Shown here piece by piece: positions 8,607-18,500 of a stretch of 64,000 nucleotides of DNA. The stretch's first letter is position 1, and every line of letters begins with the position of its first letter. A model generated the notes under the pieces. That model searched no databases and was not told the DNA's origin. It saw only the letters and a list, made by a program, of their open reading frames with translations. The DNA comes from Thraustochytrium sp. TN22. Lineage: Eukaryota; Sar; Bigyra; Thraustochytrida; Thraustochytriidae. The stretch is from NCBI GenBank assembly GCA_013306675.1, contig JABLUY010000040.1, positions 116,376 to 180,375 of the forward strand, written 5' to 3'. The position numbers and the translations under genes were made by a program.

Positions 8607-11054
8607 TTACGGCGCGGCGTCGGGCATGTCGTGGTCCCCATCGGCATGGCCGAGGTCGCGAGCCATGGCGTTGAGGTCACTCTCGGTGAGCATGTTGGAC
8701 ACGCGGCGCGCCGGGTCGATGGGCTGCGCAAGCTCGCGCAGGAAGGAGCGGCAGACCGCGACGGCCTCCTCCGTGGAGAGGTTGAGGTTGGACTCGCGCA
8801 GAAACTGCGTGACCCAGCCGGGCAGCTTGCTGCGCTTGCTGGCGTTGTTGTAGCGCTTGTCGGCGAAGATCATGAGGCCGTAGTCGGCCTTGCTGCGAAT
8901 GACGCGACCGATGCACTGCGAGGCCTGGCGCAGCGCGTCAAAGGCGAGGAACTCCTCCTCGCGGATCTGGAACTTGACGCGCAGGTACTCGAGGCGCGCG
9001 ATGAGAATGTGCGACTTGGTGTACTGGAAGGGGATGCCGTAGAGGATGACGCAGCGGCCGTAATGACGGTCAAAGTCAATGCCCTCGGAGACCTTCCCGC
9101 GGGCGACGGAGAGAAAGATGGCACCGCGGCCGCAGTCGCAAGCGCGGCGGAAGTTGTCGAGCGCCAGCGTGGTCTCCACAATGTCCTTGGTCTCGATGAA
9201 GAGCAGCTTGTGGTCCAGAATGCGGTTGAGAATCTGCAGCTCGGCCCAGGCGCTCACGACGTTCTCCATGTACTCGTAGCTGGTGAAGAAGCAGACGATG
9301 CCGTCCGGCACGGTCTTCGCGACCTCGATGAGGAGCGCGCCGAAGTTGATGATGACGGACTTGTCGGCGCGCGCGCTAAAGGCCGAAGTGATGGGCGTCT
9401 GGTCGCTACCGCGCGTCACGACCATGGGGCAAATGCCGGGCCGGATGATACTCATGTTGAGCGAGCGCGAGACGACTGGCTTGAAGTCGAGCAGCTTCGG
9501 GTACAGGTCAATGGGCGACAGCGTGCCGCTGGTGATGACCACGGTCGCAAAGCGCTCCAGCACCGGCTTGATGGCCAGCGAGGCGTCCAAGCAGGTGAAC
9601 TGGATGATGGGGTCGCGGAACTGCGGCGTGCGCTGATCGTAAGGCTCGATCACCAGCATGAAGCCGTCCTTGTACTTGGGCGTGGCCACAAGCGTCAAAA
9701 AGTCGGCCACCTGCGACACCGGCACAAAGCGCTCCAGGTCCACCACCTTGAGCGTGCGCATGAGGCTCGACAGCCGGGTGTAGGCGAACTGCAGCGTCTT
9801 GGCGTCCAGCTGCAGCTTGTCCTGCACCTCGTGCAGAAACGCCACGGGCGTCTCCTTGACCACGCGCTCCACGCGCATGCGCGTCTTGAGGTGCTTGACG
9901 ATGAGATCGAGCAGTTTCACAAAGTGCTCCGCCTTGCGGATGTTGCCCGGGACCGCCTCGTTCAGAATCTCCTCCGGCAGGTGGATCGGGTTCGCCACCA
10001 CGTCCGTGTTGTTGGCGTCCAGCACGCCCGTGTCGGCCAGGCCCTGCACGAGCCGGTCGTACTCAGCGCGCAAGCGCTCCGCGTCCGTCTCCTTGACGCG
10101 GCTAATCATGCTGTCCAGCTCGCGAATGTTGGACGAGGCCGCCTCGAGCGAGCGCCGGTTAAAGAAGACGCTCAGCGCCTCAATACACACGTTGTCGATG
10201 TTATGCGCCTCGTCAAAGACCACGATGGAGTCGCGCGTGATCTCCTTGGACACCATCGTCGACACCTTGGGGTCCAGCATGTACTGATAGTTGTAAACCA
10301 CCACGTTGGCAAAGGACAGCACGTGCCGTGTCACAAAGTACGGGCACCAGTTGTTTTGCTTGCCCAGCTCCTGCATCTCCTCGATCGTGTAAATGCCGTT
10401 GCTCAGCGGCACGTCCGAGCCTTGCGCCGTGTACCGCTCGTAGTACGAGCACAGGCCCTGGTTCTCAATGTCCTCGATGTCGCCCAGCTCGATGGGCACC
10501 GCGCCGCCCTTGGTTTCCTCCTCCTCTGCCCCGCCCCCGGCCGCGTCCTCGCCGTCGCCATCCCCAGCGCCGGCCGGCCGCCGCCCGCGCACGCGCGCCT
10601 TCTCGCGCACCCACGGCGCGATCTTCTTGCGGCAAAGCGAGTCCACCTGCTCGCGGTCGCTCTCCGCCATCACCGTCGGGTGCACGCACATGTTGCGCCG
10701 CGAACTCAGGCATACGCCCAGGAATGGCGGCGCGTTGTCCTCGCCGCCCAGCAGCTCCGTGCGATGCGCGATCACGCGCTTCAGCTCCTCCATCGTCTTG
10801 CGCATCTCCGGAACCGTGCGCGTGCAATACACCAGCTTGCCCGTCTCCGGGTGCGCGTACTGGTACGAGGTGATGAGCGCCAGCAAGGACACCGTCTTGC
10901 CCGTGCCCGTCGGCATCTCCAGCAGACAGCCGCCCTTGGCGTCCAACGCGCGCTTGAGCTCCAGCATGTAGTCGTACTGCTCAGGATACAGCGTCGGGTA
11001 CGGCCAGAACACCGTCAGCGGCGACGCCGACCCGGCGTCCAGCGTGAACTTCAT
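8607..11054 (-). CDS. ERCC2: TFIIH helicase subunit XPD/ERCC2 (Rad3)
   Basis: An 815-residue 5'-3' iron-sulfur helicase of TFIIH, acting in nucleotide excision repair and transcription initiation in the nucleus. The start at 11054 gives the conserved N-terminus with FWPYPTLYPEQY. Walker A is EMPTGTGKT (46-54), then VYCTRTVPEM (Ia) and VVFDEAHNIDN with DEAH at 281-284. The four cluster cysteines are C123 (NMC), C141 (SLC), C202 (GLCSYYE) and C237 (NWCPYF). Motif VI is QASQCIGRVIRSKADYG near the C-terminus. An insertion of about 40 Gly/Glu/Ala-rich residues lies between the second and third cysteines, where human XPD (760 residues) is short. It lies 334 bp upstream of the RecD2-like gene on the same strand, each presumably with its own promoter. 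Confidence 0.96.
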   Translation of the reverse strand: MKFTLDAGSASPLTVFWPYPTLYPEQYDYMLELKRALDAKGGCLLEMPTGTGKTVSLLALITSYQYAHPETGKLVYCTRTVPEMRKTMEELKRVIAHRTELLGGEDNAPPFLGVCLSSRRNMCVHPTVMAESDREQVDSLCRKKIAPWVREKARVRGRRPAGAGDGDGEDAAGGGAEEEETKGGAVPIELGDIEDIENQGLCSYYERYTAQGSDVPLSNGIYTIEEMQELGKQNNWCPYFVTRHVLSFANVVVYNYQYMLDPKVSTMVSKEITRDSIVVFDEAHNIDNVCIEALSVFFNRRSLEAASSNIRELDSMISRVKETDAERLRAEYDRLVQGLADTGVLDANNTDVVANPIHLPEEILNEAVPGNIRKAEHFVKLLDLIVKHLKTRMRVERVVKETPVAFLHEVQDKLQLDAKTLQFAYTRLSSLMRTLKVVDLERFVPVSQVADFLTLVATPKYKDGFMLVIEPYDQRTPQFRDPIIQFTCLDASLAIKPVLERFATVVITSGTLSPIDLYPKLLDFKPVVSRSLNMSIIRPGICPMVVTRGSDQTPITSAFSARADKSVIINFGALLIEVAKTVPDGIVCFFTSYEYMENVVSAWAELQILNRILDHKLLFIETKDIVETTLALDNFRRACDCGRGAIFLSVARGKVSEGIDFDRHYGRCVILYGIPFQYTKSHILIARLEYLRVKFQIREEEFLAFDALRQASQCIGRVIRSKADYGLMIFADKRYNNASKRSKLPGWVTQFLRESNLNLSTEEAVAVCRSFLRELAQPIDPARRVSNMLTESDLNAMARDLGHADGDHDMPDAAP

Positions 11055-12100
11055 CTTGCCCGCGTCCGGCGCTGCGACGGCCGGCGAGCGCCTCGCCTCG
11101 CTGTCGCTGCTCTCGACACGTCCCGCCTCGCCTCGCGTCGCCTCGACCCGAGCTCGACTCTCTACTCCGCCAGCCGCTGGCCGCCGGCCGCTGGCCGCTG
11201 GCCGCCGGCCGCCGGCCTCGGCCCCGGCCGCCGCCGCCGGGCCGCGCCGCGCCGCGCCGCGTCTCCCCGCGCCGCGCCGCCGTGCGCCTCGAGGAGGATG
11301 GGGTTCTGCTCCTTGGTGGTGGCGGCCTCTGGCTTCGGCGCAGTAGAAGACGTGGTGATGTACAAGTCGATGTTCGTGACGAAGCTGGCCGCAGCGCGGG
11401 CCACGCGACGACCATGTGACGTAACATGCGAGGCGGAGGAACAAGAAAACGTGCTCGCGCTGCACGCACACTGCAAGAGGCTGCGCTGTGCTGCACTGTG
11501 CTGCGCTGCAGAGATGACCGTGATCATTTGAGGTCGCATGGTGCAGTGGGCCTTGGTGCAGCCTGTCTGAGCCGATCTCGAGGAGCCGCCTGCGAGCGGA
11601 CGATCTCCTCTGCCAGTGTTGGACATGGAGAGCCAAACATGATACCCCACCATCGCGACGAGGACTCGAAAAAGGCGAATGGATCACGGCAGGGGCTCGA
11701 GACTCCTCTCGCCTCCAGCGTTTCAAGCAGGGAAAGCCGACAGCCGACGAGGATCGATGGTCTTCATGCTACCAAATTATAAATCAGCACAGCTTCGCGA
11801 GGCAGGCGAGGCAGGCACTAACTGCTTGCCAAGCTTGCTCGGCTTTTGTGAGTAAACATGGAGAAAAGCAGGGGTAACACGGGTAACCCAGCGCGAGCAG
11901 GAGAAGCTTCGCGCCTTGGAGGCGGCAGACTACTACTACTTGCTCCGCGGCGGAGGTCGCGCGCGCGCAGGGCGTCGGCAGCGGCGAGGAGGGCGGCTGC
12001 CCCTGCCGGGCGGGCTGCGGCGGTCGGGCGCTTCGTCGGGGCGCGGCGAGGCGCGGCGGCAGCGGCCGTTGGGATCCATCCATCCTCGCGCACCAGGAGG
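11055..12100. other. divergent intergenic region between XPD and DSS1
   Basis: Shared upstream region of two divergent genes. It contains a minisatellite of GCCGCTGGCC/GCCGCCGGCC words at 11168-11222 and GCGCCGC runs to about 11280. No further gene is supported; the long frames through it are extensions of XPD or DSS1. Confidence 0.55.
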
Positions 12101-12379
12101 ATGCTGAGGTCGAAGAAGAAGACGGAGGCCAAGGGCGCGGCGGCGGCGCCCGCGCACGCGGAGGCCGGCAAGGACGGCAAGAAGTCGCTGCTGATGACGC
12201 TGGAGGACGACGACAGCTTCCCCGAGTTCGAGACGGAGGAGACGAGCTTCCAGCACGCGGTCAAGGAGGACAAGGACGAGCTCGCGGCGCAGGCCGGCCA
12301 GCAGTGGGTGGAGGACTGGGACACGGACCTCGCCATGGACGACTTTATCGGCCAGCTGCGCAAGGAGCTCAAGATGTAA
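12101..12379 (+). CDS. SEM1: 26S proteasome lid subunit DSS1/Sem1
   Basis: A 92-residue acidic protein beginning at the ATG at 12101; upstream in-frame ATGs would add only Arg/Ala-rich sequence. The conserved core is visible: the DDDSFPEFETEE acidic/aromatic site, then WVEDWDTDLAMDDFIGQLRKEL, the W-x-D-W plus C-terminal helix signature of the family (human DSS1 is 70 residues). Sem1 stabilises the proteasome lid and also joins TREX-2 and BRCA2-type complexes. A basic Lys/Ala-rich N-terminal extension of about 30 residues is additional to the human protein. It is divergent from XPD. Confidence 0.93.
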   Translation: MLRSKKKTEAKGAAAAPAHAEAGKDGKKSLLMTLEDDDSFPEFETEETSFQHAVKEDKDELAAQAGQQWVEDWDTDLAMDDFIGQLRKELKM

Positions 12380-12533
12380 GTCCAGGCAAGGGCGAGTAAC
12401 TCTTAGTTTTATCAAGCAAATGTGAACCAGAACCCGGAACAGGCCCTATTGCTTAGGCCTTAGTGGATTGGCTTGTGCCGTTCCTCTCCTTTCTTCATCA
12501 TACATACGCGAACTGCATGGTACCTATCGACGC

Positions 12534-15500
12534 TCACGTCGGCTGGAGGCCATCGTAAGGGCTGAGGTTGTACACGTTGGTGAGGTCGTCGCGAGCGCCG
12601 GCACCCTCTGTGGCGTCGGCAAGCCAGGCGCCGAGCTCGTAAAAGCCGTAGGCCATGGCGTAGTGCAGCGCCGTCTGGCCGGCGGCGTTCTGATGGTCGA
12701 CGTAGCTGCCCTTGTCGATGAGCAGCTTGGCCACCTTGATGCGACCATTCTGGGCCGCAATGCTGAACAGCGTGTTGCCGTGCTCGTCCGGCTTGTTGAT
12801 GTGCCACTGGAGGCGATCCAGCTCGAGGGAGTACCGCGTGCCAAGTCCCTCTGCGTATTGCTCCTTGACGTCGGCCGGGTCGAAGCGGCGGTCCGGGAGG
12901 CCCTGCAGCGCCTCGCGCATCTCACTGAGCTTGCCGTGGCGCGCCATGGACATGAGCTTGTCCGGATGCGCGCCAATGCCGCCCGCTCCTCCTCCCCCGC
13001 CGCCGCCGCCGCCGCCCGCGTCCGCCGCGTCTAGCACGGTGCCACTGCTGTCGATGGACGGCATCGGCATCGTGGTCCCGCTGCCTGTCGCGTTGCCGGC
13101 CGAGTTGCGCGCCGCCTGGATGCTGAGCAGGCTGCTCCCCGAGATGCTCGTGTTGGCGATGGACTGCGCACCGCGCGCCTCCTCTGTGCGCCGCAGCTTG
13201 GTGATGGAGTTGAGAATCTTCTTGCGGTGCAGGTTGTGCTCGATGCCCAGCGTGTTGCGCAGGTCGTCATCGTTGAGATCGTAAAGGAAGGCGCCGTCGA
13301 TCGCCGCGTCCGCGAAGCTCGTGCGGTACTGCTGCAGCTTGAGCGTACCAAGCCAGTCGCCAACGTCCTCCACGGTCCAAGACGAAACATTCAGCGCGTC
13401 CTGGTCCTCCGGCATCTGGCCCTTTTGGAATCCCGGCCGGAAGTGGCCCTCGGCTGCCATCGCGCCGCCCTGGCCGACATCGCCGGCCTGAGCGGCGCCT
13501 CCGGGGCCTCCGGGGCCGCCAGGGCCACCGCCACCGCCACCGCCCCCGCCACCGCCGGCCGCGCCAGAGAGAAGCGCCTGCAGGTCGCCCTGGCCTGCGC
13601 TCGTCCCGGCTGGCCCGTTCAGCACGGTGTTGAGCGCGCCCACCTTGCGCATGGCGCGCACCATGTTGAGGCTGCTAAAGTACGTGAGCGACATGCTCAT
13701 AAAGCCGAACTTCATGAGCGACTCCGTGGACTGCATCAGGTTGTTGGCCTGCTGCTGCTGCTGCGGCGTAGGGCCGGCGTACGGCGAGCCGCCCATGCCC
13801 GCGGCGCCCGCGCCCGGCCCGCCCGCACCCGGCCCACCCGCCGCGGCCAGCGCCGTGGCCGCCGTCTCCGGCAGCACGAGCTCGCCACGGGTCTGCTGGC
13901 GGCGCTTGATTTGATCCAGCTCCTGCTGCTGCTCCTCGAGCAGGACGACCAGCTTGCGCTCCAGGTCGCGCAGCTCCTCCTCCTTGCCCTGGCGCGTGCG
14001 GTCGATAGCCTGCAGCTTCACCTCGAGCGTCTTGAGGCGCTCCTTGCGGTCCGCGATCTTGCCGAGCATGATGCCAAACTCGTGGTCCAGGCGCATCTTC
14101 TGCTCACGCAGCTCGATGCGCGCCTCCTCGTCCAGCACGCCCTTGGCCTCGGTCTCCACGGCCGTCAGCTCGTGCATCTCCTTCTCCAACGCGCGCACGC
14201 CCTTGTCGAACTCGGCGATCTCGCTCAGCAGCGCCTCCACCTTCTCCTCCGTCTCCACCTTCTCGCGCGTCAGCACGGAGACCTCACTCTGTAGCCGCGT
14301 GCCGTGCAGCTTGTGCTCCAGCAGCATCTGGCGCCCAAAGTCGATGCCCTGCGACTGCGCCTTGCTGAAGAGGTACTTGTCGCGCTCCAGCGAGGCGCGC
14401 CCACGCCCGCGGTGACCGCGGTACACGCGCTGGATATCCACGGCCGCATTGCGCTGTCGCCGCAGCTTCCAGGTCAGCTTGCGGGCGATGTGCGAGCGCA
14501 CCATGTTCTGGATTGCCATGGCGGCGCGGCGCCGCTTGAACTTGATGTCCTCCACGCGTCGCTTGCCCTGCCGCCCGCGGAAGATGCGCTGCATATGCTT
14601 GGCCGCCGTCACCTGCTGGCGGCGCTCGCGAAACAGGTCGCGGCCGGCCTTGCCACGCCAGCACCTCTGCACAAGCCGCGCGGCCCACTCCTCTTGCCGT
14701 CGCTGCTCCAGCTCGTCCCTGGCCAGCTTCGCGCGCCACTTGGACTGGATCATCAGCGCGGCGCGCGTCGTGCGCAGCTTCTCCGCCAGCGTGCGTGCCA
14801 GGAACGCCCGCCACGCGCGCTGGATCACCGAGGCGGCGCGCACCAGCTTGGCGAGCCGCTTGCGGTTCCTCGCGATGCGCCACTGCATGTACTCGCGCAC
14901 CTCGGGCACCTCCACGGGCTGAAGCACGAGCTTCTGGTTGTTGCCGCCCCCGCTGGCGCCGCCGAAGCGCCCGTCCGCAGCGTCTTCCTCGTCGCTGTCC
15001 GGGTGAAGGCCCTTGCGCCGCTTTTGCGCCCAGTCGAAGTTGCGCATCGTCGGGTCGAACGAGATGGCCTGCTGGTGCTGCTCCTGTTCCGAGGCGCCGC
15101 CCTTGTGGTGCGCCGCCGCCGCCGCCGAGCCCGAATTGGCGCCCTGCTGCTTGCGGTGGTGCGACACGGCGTCACGCGCACTGCGCCCGGTCTCCTCACG
15201 GAAGCGCTGCCAGCGGGCGTGTTCCGCGCGTGGGTTCTCCGCAGGGTCCTCACTCTCGTTCAGGCGGTCCACCTCGCTCGCCGTGGACTCGCGCGATGCG
15301 GGCCGCCCCGCCGCACCGTGCGCCCCGCGATGCGCCGGCGCGTACGGGTTGGGCTCCACCGTGCCCTCCTGGCGCACCTTGTCCAGAGTGCCCAGCACGT
15401 TGTCGATGAAGCGGTCCTCGAAGAACTGCTGCGGCTGCTGCTGCGTGTTGTCGCCCTCGCGCCCGCCGCGCCGGTTGCCGCGCTGGCGTCGCGCCCGCGC

Positions 15501-18500
15501 CGGCGACTTGGCCGAGGTGCTGTCTTCGTCCTGCGTGGGCAGAAACGCCACGTCATGGTTCTCGTGGTAGCCCGTGCAGAGCTGCTCCACGAGGTCCGAG
15601 ACCGGGCGGCGGCACTCCTGGAAGAGCTCATGGCCTCCGCGCAGCCACACCACGCAGGGCCGCGCGCGGTCCTTGAGACACTGCCGAATCGAACGCACCT
15701 CGCCGCCTCGCGACTTGACGAAGGGCTCCACGTGCAGTGGCTTCACCAGGCCGCCCTGCGATGACTGCACGAGGATGAGCGGCTTGTCCATGCGCGCTGC
15801 CTGCTGCCGCAGGTCTGCGTGAGCCAGCGACCCCTTGCAGATCTGCATACGGCCCTCAATCGTGATGGGATTATGAACCGCCGTGTACAGGTTGAGCGCC
15901 AACGGCGTGGAGACCTTGCTCAGGTAAGCCGAGGAGAAGAGGAAGCGCGTGTAAAAGTACACGGGCAGATCGGGCCGCGTCGCCGGCGAGCACGAGAACA
16001 CGTTCATGCAGTCATGGAGGACGCCGGCCAGGTGCGGGTCTACGTGGGTGAAGCCGTTCAGACTCAGCAGCGCGCGCATCTTGGGTGGCTTGCAACGCGA
16101 CGCGTAGTGCAGCGCAATGTTGGCACCGTTACCAAACCCCATGAGGTAAAAGGGCGCCGCATACGGCCCGCGCGTCTCGAACTCGCGAGTTCCATTGTAG
16201 TCCACGTGCCGCAAGAGGGCGTCCACGCACGGGTCGTAGTACTCGTTGTTGAGCACCACGTCGCGCCGCCACTCCGTAAATGCCTGGCCCGGCAGATTGA
16301 ACAGCAAAACCTGCAGACCCGGATACTTGGTCACGATCGGCCGGAAGAAGATCTGCATCGTCTCGTACGTGTCGAAGAAGTCATGCACCACGACGATGTT
16401 GAAGAGCCGCGAGCCCTGCCGCTTGCTGCCCAGCACCATGTACGGAAAGGCCGTGTCGGCGTCCATCTGAAAGACTCCCGTCGTGGGAGCGTCTTCCTCG
16501 AGGTTGTTGCGCGGCACCGGCAGCGTCATCTTGACAATGTCCGAGGACGTCGTCAGACCGCTCGTGGCGGGCCGCATCGAAGGCAGCTCGCTCTCGTAGC
16601 CCGCGCGCCGGCGCCGCGCAGCCTCCTTGGATAGCTGCTGCAGCGCCTCGGGCGAGGGCTGGTGTTGTGGGACGGCGGCGCGCACCGTGTTGAGCAAGGA
16701 AGTCTCGTCGACCGGCTTGCTCACGCAGCCGTCGAAGCCCACCTCCATGTACATACGAAGGTCCTCTGGGGAGGTTTCCTCGGAGAAGGCGATGAGTGGG
16801 ATGCGCCGCGCGTCCGGATCGCCCTTCTTTTCACGCTTGCGAAGTAGCTTCGCCACCTCGACGCCGCTCAGCGTGGGCAGGAGGGTAGACGCGATGAGCA
16901 AGTCGTACGGCGCGGCGCCGCTCAGCTCAAGCGCCTCGGGGCCGTCCGCTACGGCTGTCACCTCGTACTCCGCGTCGCGCAGCATGCCACAGACCAGCTC
17001 GCGCAGGTCTTCGTCGTCCTCCGCCAGGAGGATGCGGCCCTTGTATCCTGTGTCCTCCTGGCCGCGACGCCCGGGCCCATGGCGGCCACGCTTTTTATTG
17101 GCCTGGCGCTGCTGCTCCTGCTGCTGCTGCTGCTGTTGCTGCCGCTGCTTCTTGCCGCGCGACGGGCTCCAAGGCGCCTCCAGCGAGTCTGGTTGCATGT
17201 TGTACTTGCGCTCGCGCGTGCCGCGCAGATAGCTCTCGAGGTCGGCGAACTTGGCAAGACTCTCGTGTTCCTCGCGCAGGCGCGTGGCCTCGGCGCGAGT
17301 GCATGTGGCTCCGTCGCTCGCCTTAATGACGGCGTTCGCCACATTGCGCGTCGCCTCGGCGACCTTGCGCTCCTCTTCGGCGCGCAGGGTCTCCTTGGTT
17401 GGCAGCGTCGGCGTCGATTTGCGGTGCGGCAAGATCTCCGGCATCTCCTGCATGTAGCGGCGCGCGGACCGAATTGGGGACGGCGTTCTCGTGCGCTCCG
17501 GCACCGCATGAGAATCCTCGCCGCTTGACTCGCGCGATCGGGAGGCGCGGTCCAGCTCACGCCGCCGCTGGCCCTTGACCGAGAGCCGCTCGATGAGCTT
17601 GTCTCGCGCCGTGGCGCTCTCGTGGTGCTTGCGGCCCGCAGGCCGCAGCGTTTCGCTGGCGAGCAGCTCGCGCGCGCGGTCGAGCGTGCAATAGATGCGG
17701 TAGCAGTTCGGGCAGACGGTGATGTGCTCGTAGTAGTGGCTGAGCGGGACGCCGCCGTGCTCCTCGAGAAGGTGGTCGCGCGGCTCAAGGCCGTCGATCC
17801 CGCGGTCCTTGGGCCTTGCGAAGGACTTGGCGCCCGGGGCGCGCTCACGCTCCAGGCGCGCCATCTGCTCGGCCGAGGCGCCCTTGATGCCCATGCGCTG
17901 GATGAAGCCGCGCTTCTCCTTGCGCGCCATGGCGATGGATTTCATCGGTAGCCGGTAGCTCTCCAGCTGCGGCTTCGCGTGGTGCTGGATGCGAAGCGTG
18001 ACCTCGGGCCGCGGACCAGTCGCCTCGAGGCGGCGCGCCAATGCGCGCAGCGCCTCCTCATGACTTTGCGGCGTCGACGTGTTCAGGCCCAGCTTGAGCG
18101 CCATGGCCTCCAGCTCGCTGCCGGAGAACAACCGGCGCACGAGCGCCTGGCTTCCGCCGCCCGCCGCCAATGCCGTAGGTTCGCCGTCCTCGCCCAGCGT
18201 CAATGGTTCCTGGACGGGAAAGTCGCAGAAGTCGCCGCGGCAGTTGAACGGGTTCGGGTAGTGCTGGTCGATGACGGGCGGCGCACTCGCGCTCACCTGG
18301 CCCTGCTCATTGAGCGCCGCGCCGCTCGTTCCGATGATGGAGAAGTTACTGCCGGCCACCACCCGCGAGCGCGCAGGTGCATGCGCTGCGGACGCTGCGG
18401 ACTCCTCAGCAACGGCGGAGACAGCTGCCGGGGTGCCTGCCCCTTCATCCTCTTCGCTTGCATTTTCGTGCCCGGCATTGGTGCCATCTGGGACGACGTC

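Noticed and set aside
8586-11531. 981-residue plus-strand frame opposite XPD
   Set aside because: An antisense shadow rich in His/Arg/Val/Leu; the minus strand encodes a complete XPD.
16680-17050. Functional two-component response regulator
   Set aside because: The phosphoacceptor position is Ser, so I call it a degenerate receiver rather than an active one.
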